Positions 1 through 7,737 of a stretch of 61,852 bases of DNA are shown in pieces. The position numbers and the translations under genes were made by a program. How positions within the stretch are numbered: the first letter of the stretch is position 1; each line of letters begins with the position of its first letter. Origin of the DNA: Massilia glaciei (GTDB taxonomy: Bacteria > Pseudomonadota > Gammaproteobacteria > Burkholderiales > Burkholderiaceae_D); the NCBI RefSeq assembly GCF_003011895.2, contig NZ_PXWF02000274.1, forward strand, positions 1 to 61,852, read 5' to 3'. The notes under the pieces were generated by a model. The model searched no databases and was not told the DNA's origin. It was given only the letters and a program-made list of their open reading frames with translations.

Positions 1-2
1 TA

Positions 3-218
3 GATGTCCCTGCGTACAAACTGACTATCGGGAATTTTCCGCAGCTCCGATTACTCGCTTGGAACCGTCGTCCCACGGACACGATCACAGGCGAGGAAGC
101 GTTTGGACTTTACGAAAACAACTGGCGTTTTGTCGATGAAGAGCATCTTGATCCGCAGGAGCGCATGTTGATCGACCAACTTACCAGGGCTTATGGCCAC
201 GGTCTAATGAATGTTTGA
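3..218 (+). CDS. Hypothetical protein, C-terminal 71 residues (5' end outside window)
   Basis: An open frame enters from the left edge and runs to TGA at 216-218. The visible residues are hydrophilic and protein-like (…NRRPTDTITGEEAFGLYENNW…, ending GHGLMNV). No motif is recognised and no function is proposed. Base composition here is clearly less GC-rich than in most of the window, as it is in the next gene. From 219 to 402 I see no gene, only AT-richer intergenic sequence between two convergent genes. Confidence 0.55.
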   Translation, partial: DVPAYKLTIGNFPQLRLLAWNRRPTDTITGEEAFGLYENNWRFVDEEHLDPQERMLIDQLTRAYGHGLMNV

Positions 219-402
219 GCGTCCGCATCAGCTATTCACAAACTACTTGCCTCCTTAAATAATTCATTTTTTTCTAATTTGCCGCCCTGCCCTTAACGTC
301 TACATTATGCCAAACCGTATTGCGCGGGGCGCGCTGACGGTCTATCCGTTCGTCAAAGCAGGATAAGTCGCAATGCTTCTACACCGCACCCGTCTTGTTC
401 GG

Positions 403-876
403 TCAATCATACCTTTCTGAAAAGAAATCCCGAGCCCCCTTCCGAACCGCGAAAGCATGCGCGTCGGGTGTTTGCAACAACTTCCACAGGGCTTGCTCTG
501 TCGAATTTTCATCGAGCCACAAGAGCGCGGACTTCTCAAGCAGGATCTGAATGTCTTGGTAGCGATCCGACGTTGGCGCTTTTTGCGTAAAGTCGAGCAA
601 GCGGTTGAGTTCGAATCTCTCATCGGCGCCAAGAACACTTTCAGCTCGGAATCTGAAATGGCATCTCGCTTCCGGCGGGCGCAATTCGTCGCCCAGCGCC
701 TTGAGATAGATTCCAACATTGACATAGAAATTATCCGCATACGGCGACTTCTGGATATTCAGCACTTGAATCATACGGTCCAGATTGCGGTACCAGGTGG
801 CGCCGGTTTTTTTGAAGCCACGCGCCTTCAACACCGGCGCGAGCTTTTGCGAAAATTCAATTAATAGTGGGTTCAT
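403..876 (-). CDS. DUF4304-like domain protein
   Basis: This is a 157-residue protein starting MNPLLIEFSQ. The open frame extends 43 codons further upstream, but that stretch is not protein-like, so I start at the ATG at 876. The pattern of an amphipathic N-terminal helix, then GFKKTGATWYRN, then NFYVNVGIYL matches my memory of the DUF4304 family, which is often found near defence or polymorphic-toxin genes and has no known biochemical role. No toxin partner is visible. It lies 3' of the OsmC-YcaO gene with about 90 bp between, and that gap holds a 10-bp inverted repeat. Its lower GC suggests recent acquisition. The family call is from memory and moderately sure. Confidence 0.7.
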   Translation of the reverse strand: MNPLLIEFSQKLAPVLKARGFKKTGATWYRNLDRMIQVLNIQKSPYADNFYVNVGIYLKALGDELRPPEARCHFRFRAESVLGADERFELNRLLDFTQKAPTSDRYQDIQILLEKSALLWLDENSTEQALWKLLQTPDAHAFAVRKGARDFFSERYD

Positions 877-905
877 CGAAGATGATTTGCAAAGAAAACG
901 CGCAT

Positions 906-941
906 CCGACGCGATGCCAAAAAAATGGATGATCGCGTCGG
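906..941. repeat. 10-bp perfect inverted repeat, possible terminator of the OsmC-YcaO gene
   Basis: CCGACGCGAT at 906-915 is the exact reverse complement of 932-941. The 16-nt loop carries an A7 run on the + strand. It sits in the short gap downstream of the OsmC-YcaO stop and upstream of the DUF4304-like start. The position suits an attenuator or terminator, but the T-run is in the loop rather than after the stem, so it is not a classical intrinsic terminator. Confidence 0.35.
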
Positions 942-967
942 CTCTGCAACCCGCGATTGCTGCAACA

Positions 968-3172
968 CTAGCTGGTTTTAGCCGCAACCTTGGCCCGTGC
1001 CACATGCAATTTTTTGTAGCTGTCTGTTAGGCGATGGTGCCTGTCGAGGCCTTCCAGTTTCATGCTCGTTGGCGTCAAGCCGAAGAAGCGCACGCTGCCG
1101 TCCACTGAACCCATCGCTGCATCCATCCGAGGGTTGCCAAACATCCGGCGGAAATTGACCTCGTAATCGTCCAGTTCCAGGTCGTCGTCCAGCAGCACCT
1201 CCAGCACCACGTTCAAGGCTTGATAGAACAATCCGCGTTCGACCGTGTTGTCGTTGTACTGCAGGAAGGCGCCGACCAGCTCCTGCGCCTCCTCATGTTG
1301 CTGCAAGGCGAGATGAATCAACAGCTTCAACTCCAGAACGGTCAGCTGACCCCAGACCGTGTTCTCGTCAAATTCGATGCCGATCAATGTGGCGATGTCG
1401 GAGTAATCATCCAGCTCGCTGTTTTCCAAACGCTCCAGCAGGGCTTCCAAGCTGGCATCGTCCAGGCGATGCAAGTTAAGAATGTCGGCGCGGAACGACA
1501 GCGCTTTGTTTGTGTTGTCCCAGACCAGATCTTCAATCGGATAGACTTCCGAATAACCCGGCACCAGAATCCGGCAGGCGGCGGCGCCAAAATGGTCGTA
1601 CACGGCCACGTAAACCTCTTTGCCCATGGTTTCGAGAATGCCGAACAAGGTCGCCGCTTCCTCGGTATTGGAATTTTCGCCTTGGCCGGAAAAATCCCAC
1701 TCCACAAAATCGAAATCGGCTTTGGCGCTGAAAAAGCGCCAGGACACCACGCCGCTGGAATCGATGAAGTGTTCAACGAAGTTGTTTGGCTCGGTGACGG
1801 CGTTGCTTACGAAGGTCGGCCGAGGTAGATCGTTCAGGCCTTCAAAGCTGCGCCCCTGGAGCAATTCGGTAAGACTGCGTTCCAGCGCCACCTCAAAACT
1901 TGGGTGCGCGCCGAACGAGGCAAACACGCCGCCTGTCCGGGGGTTCATCAAGGTGACGCACATGACCGGGTACGCCCCGCCGAGCGATGCATCCTTCACC
2001 AGCACTGGAAAGCCCTGATCTTCCAGTGCCTGTATGCCGGCCAGAATGCCAGGGTATTTCGCCAGCACGTCGTGCGGCACGTCTGGCAATGCGATTTCGC
2101 CTTCCAGAATTTCGCGCTTGACCGCCCTTTCGAAAATTTCAGACAGGCACTGCACCTGCGCTTCGACAAGCGTGTTGCCGGCACTCATGCCATTGCTGCC
2201 GTAGAGGTTTTCAATCAGGTTCGACGGGAAAAACACCACCTCGCCATCCGACTGCCGCACATACGGCAGCGAACAGATGCCGCGCTTCGCATTGCCGGAG
2301 TTGGTGTCGTAGAGATGCGATCCGAACAAGTCGCCATCGGGATTGTAGATTTGCAGGCAGTACTCGTCCAGAATCTCCACCGGCAGCTTATCCTTGGCGC
2401 CCGGCTTGAACCAACGCTCGTTCGGGTAATGCACAAACGCCGCGTCGGCGATGTCTTCGCCCCAAAACTGACCGGCATAGAAATGATTGCAATTGAGCCG
2501 CTCGATGAACTCGCCCAACGCCGACGCCAAGGCGCTTTCCTTGGTTGAGCCCTTGCCATTGGTAAAGCACATCGGCGAGTGCGCGTCACGGATATGCAGC
2601 GACCACACGTTGGGAACGATATTGCGCCACGAAGCGATTTCAATCTTGATGCCCAAGTCCGCCAGCAAGCCCGACATATTGGCGATGGTTTGCTCCAGGG
2701 GGAGATCCTTGCCCGCGATATAGGTGCTCGCTTCCGAAGCCGGATTCAAGGTCAGCAAGGCCTGGGCATCAGCATCCAAATTCTCTACCACTTCAATCAC
2801 AAACTCGGGTCCGGCTTGCACGACTTTTTTCACGGTGCAACGGTCGATCGAGCGCAAAATACCTTGGCGGTCTTTGTCGGAGATATCGGCCGGCAACTCA
2901 ACCTGGATCTTGAAAATCTGCTGGTAGCGGTTTTCCGGATCAACAATATTGTTTTGGGAAAGACGGATATTTTCGGTGGGGATGTTGCGGGTGTCGCAGT
3001 ACAACTTCACGAAATAAGCCGCACACAAGGCCGATGAGGCCAGAAAGTAATCGAACGGGCCAGGGGCCGAGCCGTCGCCCTTGTAGCGGATGGGCTGGTC
3101 GGCCACGACCGTGAAATCATCGAACTTGGCTTCAAGACGAAGCTTATCGAGAAAGTTGACCTTAATTTCCAT
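968..3172 (-). CDS. OsmC domain/YcaO domain-containing protein
   Basis: This is a 734-residue fusion. Residues 1-150 form an OsmC/Ohr-like domain with the two Cys expected of that fold (C50 in SSALCAAYF, C112 in DRCTV). Residues of about 185-560 form a YcaO domain, with GKGSTKESALASALGEFIER holding the ExxxR ATP-binding element (E221, R225). The rest is a helical C-terminal region. YcaO enzymes use ATP to activate backbone amides. Standalone E. coli YcaO has been linked to beta-methylthiolation of ribosomal protein S12, whereas TOMM-type YcaO proteins make azolines. No precursor peptide or dehydrogenase is adjacent, so a housekeeping role is more likely. I start at MEIKV (ATG 3172) because the 28 codons before it are not conserved-looking. 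Family known, substrate unknown. Confidence 0.88.
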   Translation of the reverse strand: MEIKVNFLDKLRLEAKFDDFTVVADQPIRYKGDGSAPGPFDYFLASSALCAAYFVKLYCDTRNIPTENIRLSQNNIVDPENRYQQIFKIQVELPADISDKDRQGILRSIDRCTVKKVVQAGPEFVIEVVENLDADAQALLTLNPASEASTYIAGKDLPLEQTIANMSGLLADLGIKIEIASWRNIVPNVWSLHIRDAHSPMCFTNGKGSTKESALASALGEFIERLNCNHFYAGQFWGEDIADAAFVHYPNERWFKPGAKDKLPVEILDEYCLQIYNPDGDLFGSHLYDTNSGNAKRGICSLPYVRQSDGEVVFFPSNLIENLYGSNGMSAGNTLVEAQVQCLSEIFERAVKREILEGEIALPDVPHDVLAKYPGILAGIQALEDQGFPVLVKDASLGGAYPVMCVTLMNPRTGGVFASFGAHPSFEVALERSLTELLQGRSFEGLNDLPRPTFVSNAVTEPNNFVEHFIDSSGVVSWRFFSAKADFDFVEWDFSGQGENSNTEEAATLFGILETMGKEVYVAVYDHFGAAACRILVPGYSEVYPIEDLVWDNTNKALSFRADILNLHRLDDASLEALLERLENSELDDYSDIATLIGIEFDENTVWGQLTVLELKLLIHLALQQHEEAQELVGAFLQYNDNTVERGLFYQALNVVLEVLLDDDLELDDYEVNFRRMFGNPRMDAAMGSVDGSVRFFGLTPTSMKLEGLDRHHRLTDSYKKLHVARAKVAAKTS

Positions 3173-3386
3173 GAGGGAATTCCAAAACCTAAAATTGATG
3201 TAGCCCCTATTATCCGTTGCTTTGGCCGTGCAGCAAAGGCCGTTGACCGGCCCCACGCCGCAAGCGAAGCAGCCAGTCGAGCAGCGGCGGCCGTCAGCTT
3301 TCGTTGAACACGGCTAAGGGAATGCGAAGGGCGACATGATACAGGTCCGGCGACGGTTGTCGGACTCGCGCGCAAGCCTGGCCTTG

Positions 3387-3572
3387 CTATCTCATCGCCA
3401 ACTTGGCACGGATAAACAGCATGTAAGAGCTAAGACTCGAACCATAGATGCTGTCGAGCGCGGACGGCTTCGAATACGTGCTCACCAATGCGCCCGCGCC
3501 AAGCTTGACACCGCCGGCCACGTAAAAATCGTGGACGAAGCCGACGCTAAGCTTGCGTATCCTGAACCCCTA
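3387..3572 (-). pseudogene. Severed C-terminal part of the outer-membrane barrel protein
   Basis: In the same frame as the gene ending at 3570, reading continues past the TAG (3570-3572) for 60 sense codons to a second TAG at 3387-3389. The residues are clearly barrel-like: alternating strands such as RKLSVGFVHDFYVAGGVKL, then LSSYMLFIRAKLAMR at the end. Homologues I remember continue through the equivalent of PLHG-x-x-F-x-x-x-KLSVG without a break, so this tail belongs to the upstream gene. A CAG-to-TAG or CGA-type change would explain it. The last strand is normally needed for barrel assembly. Confidence 0.75.
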
Positions 3573-4724
3573 GCCGTGCAGCGGGTTATCCTCTTCATGA
3601 AACAGCTCATTTTTTTCGACGCTTTCGGCGCGCCCGAACAGTGTCGTGGCACCGCCAATGCGCACCGCCGACTCGAGCAGGAAACCGTCGGTCGCCATGC
3701 CGGGATCCTTGCTGTTGCGTCCCCACGCGAACGTCGTCTGCAGGGGCCGGTTGGCAACGTCTTGCTGGTAGCTGACCGAGGCGGTCGTGCGCTTGAGCGA
3801 GGTGTCGGGCTTGAGCAGCTCAGGGCTGTCGAGCCAACCGTGGCTTATCTGCAGCGCCCACTGGGGCGTTGGATTCCACGACAGCCGCGCCGAAGCTGAG
3901 TCAATCGGCCGCACCTCGAGGTTCCAGCGGTTTTGGTCCGGCTCCCTGCCATTGAACGCCGAAACCTCGGCTTTGACGTTGCCTCGGACATAGCCGACGG
4001 TCAGCACGCCAAACGTGATGTGGGTCGAGTCGAGCCAATGGTGTGTCAGCGGCGCCTCCGGATTGTCCATGCCCGAGAACCGGTGCATGAAGGCCGGCGG
4101 GCCAAGGGCCGGCTCGCCCGGCAGCCCGAAGTAGCCGAACACGGCGTCCTGCGGGCCGAGTCTGTGGCTGTAGCTCGCCGCAAGCTCCATCAGCAGGTCG
4201 TGCGGATGCTGGCGGTCGATCAATGGCGTGCGTCCGTCGGCGGTCTCGCCGGTCTGGAAGAGCAGCGGATAGCCGCCCTTCCCCATCGTCGCATCGAGCG
4301 ACACCATTGCCCGAACGCCGAAAGTCCCGGTGTCGAGGGGGCGCTGCGCCATCACCATGAGCATGCTCTGGGAGAAGGTTTTGCTCGCCCCCCGCGGCCC
4401 CCCCTGGTTGTCGTAGACGGCGGTGGCAAAGCCGTGCCACATGAGCGTCCACGGCCCGTGCATGCCGTGGATTCCGTCAAGCGGCGTGATGTCTGGCTGC
4501 CAACTGGTGCCGGAGGCTTCGCGCAGCATGGGATAGGGGCCGAACATGCCCGGCATCCGAGCTCCCGTCATTGCCGGGTCCAGTTTGGGTTGTGGGCGCG
4601 GGCCGCTCGCGGCCTCGCGGCCATGCTCGTGTTGCGCGTGATCAGCGGGAGTCTGTGCTTGGGCACAGGCGGCAGGCATTCCAGCGGCAAGCCAGAGGGC
4701 GAGCCATGTCGAGAATAGTTTCAT
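3570..4724 (-). CDS. His/Met-rich outer-membrane beta-barrel protein, truncated by an amber codon
   Basis: The readable part is 384 residues. It has a signal peptide (MKLFSTWLALWLAAGMPAAC-AQAQ), a His/Met-rich mature N-terminus (HAQHEHG, MTGARMPGMFGPYPM, IHGMHGPW) and many alternating beta-strands. The family is an uncharacterised barrel that I remember near copper or heavy-metal resistance genes, with signature stretches such as IDRQHPHDLLMELAASYS and HRFSGMDNPEAPLTHHWLDS. The metal-ligand-rich start fits metal handling, but that is inference. The frame stops at TAG 3570-3572, while about 60 more barrel residues follow in the same frame, so the gene is probably inactive or needs suppression. 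The start at 4724 has a usable AAAGGGA upstream. No metal-resistance genes flank it here. Confidence 0.8.
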   Translation of the reverse strand: MKLFSTWLALWLAAGMPAACAQAQTPADHAQHEHGREAASGPRPQPKLDPAMTGARMPGMFGPYPMLREASGTSWQPDITPLDGIHGMHGPWTLMWHGFATAVYDNQGGPRGASKTFSQSMLMVMAQRPLDTGTFGVRAMVSLDATMGKGGYPLLFQTGETADGRTPLIDRQHPHDLLMELAASYSHRLGPQDAVFGYFGLPGEPALGPPAFMHRFSGMDNPEAPLTHHWLDSTHITFGVLTVGYVRGNVKAEVSAFNGREPDQNRWNLEVRPIDSASARLSWNPTPQWALQISHGWLDSPELLKPDTSLKRTTASVSYQQDVANRPLQTTFAWGRNSKDPGMATDGFLLESAVRIGGATTLFGRAESVEKNELFHEEDNPLHG

Positions 4725-5014
4725 GTAACGTCCCTTTGGGTTGGAACTGCACTTTCCTCACTTTCAGACGGCCATCCATCGACCACTGCTGACACTGTAG
4801 CTTGGGGGCGATGCCGGGACGAGCCCGCACTTTTGGCCAGCATCACAGACTGCTCAAATGCTCCGATAAGCATGCGTGCCGGTACAAATCCGTCTTTTGG
4901 CCGGAGCGGCCGTGCTGGAGTTCAATTTCTTTTTGGCACAAGGCAAGTCCGGAGCGCGTTACACTTGGCATGTTTCGTTCAAGGTCCAGTCGATCCACAT
5001 TTACTGATAAATGC

Positions 5015-5695
5015 ATGCAGCCGATTCACGATTATTACGACAAGCTCGCCAAGGACTACGATCGCGACCGCTTTGATAATTCATACGGGCGCTATATAGA
5101 CCAGATGGAAAGGCAGATCCTTCGCCGGTGGCTTGGCGGCACCGCCCCCGCCGGCGTGCTCGATGTCGGCTGCGGGACGGGACGGCTGCTCGAGTTCGCC
5201 ATGAGCGGCGTGGATGCGTCGCGGGCGATGCTCGATGTCGCCGCCAGTAAATTCCCCGACCGGCTACTGCGGCAGGCCCGGCTTCCGGACCTCGGAGCTC
5301 CGCTGGCGCGCTACGACGCGGCAATCTGCTTCCATGTATTCATGCATCTGGACCAGGCGAGCATCGCGCAATCGCTGGCGGCGATCGCCGGGCAGGTGCG
5401 TGCCGGGGGAGTGTTAATCGTCGACATCCCATCCCGGCACAGGCGGGCGATGAATCGGCGGCGCCCCAGCCAATCGGGCTGGCATGGCGACACCGCCGCC
5501 ACCGGCGCCGACATGGCGCGCTGGGCCGGTCCCGCCTGGCGCATCGCCGAGCGGCGCGGCATCTTGTTCTTCCCGATCCACCGACTGCCCTCCTTCGCGC
5601 GTCCCTTGCTGCGCGGACTCGACAGGCTGATCGGCTGCACTTGGCTGGCGCGCTACGCGTCATACCATGTGTACCGGCTCGAGCGCCAGCCATGA
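5015..5695 (+). CDS. Class I SAM-dependent methyltransferase
   Basis: This is a 226-residue cytosolic methyltransferase starting MQPIHDYYDKLAKDYD, the usual opening of small-molecule methyltransferases. Motif I is VLDVGCGTGRLLEF (48-61), followed by a DLGAPLARYDAAICFHVFMHL stretch (motif IV region) and VRAGGVLIVDIP. An upstream run of codons in frame from 4802 is not protein-like, so I use the ATG at 5015. The stop overlaps the next start as ATGA (5692-5695), so it is translationally coupled to the VanW gene, and the two products may act on the same substrate. The substrate cannot be read from the sequence. The 290 bp before it, back to 4725, hold no gene that I can support. Confidence 0.85.
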   Translation: MQPIHDYYDKLAKDYDRDRFDNSYGRYIDQMERQILRRWLGGTAPAGVLDVGCGTGRLLEFAMSGVDASRAMLDVAASKFPDRLLRQARLPDLGAPLARYDAAICFHVFMHLDQASIAQSLAAIAGQVRAGGVLIVDIPSRHRRAMNRRRPSQSGWHGDTAATGADMARWAGPAWRIAERRGILFFPIHRLPSFARPLLRGLDRLIGCTWLARYASYHVYRLERQP

Positions 5696-6435
5696 AGCTG
5701 CTGCGCAACTTGCTGCGGCAGGCCATGCCCCTCGCCACGCGGCAGACGCTTGCGCATGCGATGCGCCATTGGCGCGATCGCCGCCGCGGCGTGCTCCTGA
5801 AGCGCGCGCATAGCGGGGCCGATTTGCACGGCTACACACTGCAAGCCGAGGTCGTGCAGCCGGTCAGGCCGGGCGCCCTGTTCGAGAACAAGCTGCGCAA
5901 CCTGGCCAAGGGCGCGAACGGCATCGATTTGTCCACGGTCGCACCCGGCCAGGTATGGTCATTCTGGTGTTATGTGGGCGAACCGAATGAACGCAATGGC
6001 TATGTGTATGGCCGCAACCTGGTCAACGGCCAGCTCACACGCCAATTGGGCGGTGGCCTGTGCCAGCTCTCGAGCATGCTTTACCATCTGGGTTTATTGG
6101 CGGGCATGCTCGTCGACGAGCGCCATCCGCACAGCATCGACATCTATCGGGAACACGAGCGTTTTACGCCGCTCGGCGCCGATGCCACCGTGGTCTGGGG
6201 ATTCAAGGACCTGCGGCTGGTGAATCCGCATCCGGTCGACATCGTATTCCGCTGCCGGCTCGAGGGCCACTTTTTGAAAGGCTATGTCTACGCCAAGGGC
6301 AAGCTGCCGAAAATTGAACTAAGCTTTGCGCGTGAACAGCTTCAGCCGGACCGCGTGCTCGTCCGCACCCTCGTCAATAAGGCGCGGCACACAGAAACCA
6401 TTTACGTGCAACGGCACCTGGATCTGGTCGCCTGA
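5692..6435 (+). CDS. VanW family protein
   Basis: This is a 247-residue protein with the VanW signature. FENKLRNLAKGANGIDL (64-80) is followed by PGQVWSFW, and the core QLGGGLCQLSSMLYHLGLL (118-136) carries the conserved GGGxCQ motif. It has no signal peptide and a strongly basic N-terminus (RHWRDRRRGVLLKR). VanW is an accessory gene of vancomycin-resistance clusters with no proven biochemical role. In proteobacteria the family is widespread without glycopeptide resistance, and no vanHAX genes are present here, so resistance should not be inferred. Start ATG 5692 overlaps the methyltransferase stop by four bases, arguing for one transcript. Confidence 0.87.
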   Translation: MKLLRNLLRQAMPLATRQTLAHAMRHWRDRRRGVLLKRAHSGADLHGYTLQAEVVQPVRPGALFENKLRNLAKGANGIDLSTVAPGQVWSFWCYVGEPNERNGYVYGRNLVNGQLTRQLGGGLCQLSSMLYHLGLLAGMLVDERHPHSIDIYREHERFTPLGADATVVWGFKDLRLVNPHPVDIVFRCRLEGHFLKGYVYAKGKLPKIELSFAREQLQPDRVLVRTLVNKARHTETIYVQRHLDLVA

Positions 6436-6473
6436 CGCGCGCATCCCGCCGACGCGGCACGGCATTGCGGGAC

Positions 6474-6923
6474 TCACCCTGCCGGCGCGCGTCCGATGCT
6501 GCGGGCATACCATTCATCGAGCGAAAACCGGCCGGCGCCATGGGTCGCCATCACCAGCCCGATCGCGATCAGCACGGCCGCCGGCCACCAGCCGCGCAAA
6601 TCCTGGTGCCAGTGCACCATCGCACAGGCGACGACAAAGTTGAGCGCGCAAATCAATCCCGCCCAGCGCGTCAGGGCACCGAGCAGAAACGCCACGCCGC
6701 AGAAAAGCTGCCCCCACACGGACAAGGGCGCCATGAGCTCGGGATGAATGAATTTATTGGCTCGCAGGAAACCGACGAATTCCTGCATCCGCGCTGCGCT
6801 TTCAATGTTGTCCCAAACGCCGTGCAACAGAAATGCACCTGTCAGCAAACGCAGCAACAGAAAAGCGAGGTCGTCGCCCGCGCGCAGAAATGAAAGTTCA
6901 AGCCAGGCTGCGCGTGTCGGCAT
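6474..6923 (-). CDS. DoxX family membrane protein
   Basis: This is a 149-residue integral membrane protein with about four hydrophobic segments (AFLLLRLLTGAFLLHGVWD, LFCGVAFLLGALTRWAGLI, CALNFVVACAM, AAVLIAIGLVMATHGAG). The DoxX pattern is an R-L-x-x-G-x-x-F-x-x-H-G first helix and an ending GxGRFSLD. DoxX-type proteins are inner-membrane subunits associated with quinone-linked redox chemistry, and most have no assigned partner. It converges with the VanW gene. The start ATG (6923) follows AAGGAA at good spacing. From 6924 to 7184, before the mscS remnant, no gene is supported. Confidence 0.88.
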   Translation of the reverse strand: MPTRAAWLELSFLRAGDDLAFLLLRLLTGAFLLHGVWDNIESAARMQEFVGFLRANKFIHPELMAPLSVWGQLFCGVAFLLGALTRWAGLICALNFVVACAMVHWHQDLRGWWPAAVLIAIGLVMATHGAGRFSLDEWYARSIGRAPAG

Positions 6924-7184
6924 CGCGGTATTCCTTGCTGTATTCAGCGGGTTTCAGTCTTTCTCCGAAGATTCAATAATAGCCGAATTGCCTGGTAAAA
7001 ATGGGATATTCGGATTTTGGACGTTCGCCCCCGTCTGCGTGGCCCATTGTGCGCTGGCGGTGTCGGCGCCTTGAATCCGGCACCGCGGCGTGTCGTAAAG
7101 CACGACATCGGAAGCCGTTACCGGCCTATCGTCCGGGTCGACCGCACGATTTTTTCGATCGCAGCCTTGACCAAGAGGATCCGC

Positions 7185-7641
7185 ATGAATCCCCAATTAG
7201 AAGTGGCGTATACCCGTTTCGAACAACTCGGCAACGAGACGCTGCGCATGCTCCCCGGCGCCGGCATCGCCATCTTCATCCTCTTTCTTTTTGCCGCCCA
7301 CTGGATCCGGAAATTCGTCCAGCACCTCAACGCCCGGCGCTTTCAACACAACCTTGTGCTGGTGCTCGGACGCATCGCGCAGTGGGGCATCATTTTGCTC
7401 GGTCTGCTGCTTGCCATCGCGATCGCGTTTCCCTCGTTCACCCCGGCGAACCTCATCAGCGCCCTGGGCATCACGGGGATCGCGATCGGTTTCGCCCTTC
7501 AAGGATATCTTTGAAAATTTCCTTGCCGGCATTCTGATCCTTGCGACCGAACCATTTCGCAACGACGACCAGATCATTTTCGGCGCTTTCGAGGGCACCG
7601 TCGAAAAGATCGAAACGCGCGCGACCATGATGCGCACCTAC
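7185..7641 (+). pseudogene. mscS-type mechanosensitive channel, frameshifted and truncated
   Basis: The start ATG (7185) has AAGAGGA just upstream and opens a typical small MscS N-terminus: an amphipathic start, TM1 (AIFILFLFAAHWI), TM2 (WGIILLGLLLAIAIAF), then the pore helix SALGITGIAIGFAL. There the frame breaks. GGTTTCGCCCTT is followed by one extra C (7500), giving an early stop. Removing that base restores KDIFENFLAGILILATEPFR and FGAFEGTVEKIETRATMMRTY, the conserved MscS beta-domain entry. The homology then ends abruptly at about 7641, before the usual DGRRVVIPN segment, and unrelated sequence follows. Both a frameshift and loss of the C-terminal half are visible, so the gene cannot make a functional channel. 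Confidence 0.85.
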
Positions 7642-7737
7642 CGAAGAGACCGACGGCGATCGGCGGCGCCAGCGCGAGGGCTGGCCGCCACGGCCGGGCC
7701 AGGGGGGCGACCAGCCAACTGTCGCCCCAACAGGCCC

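Noticed and set aside
5692-6435. Vancomycin resistance from the VanW gene
   Set aside because: No vanH, vanA/B or vanX genes nearby and the organism is Gram-negative; VanW alone does not confer resistance.
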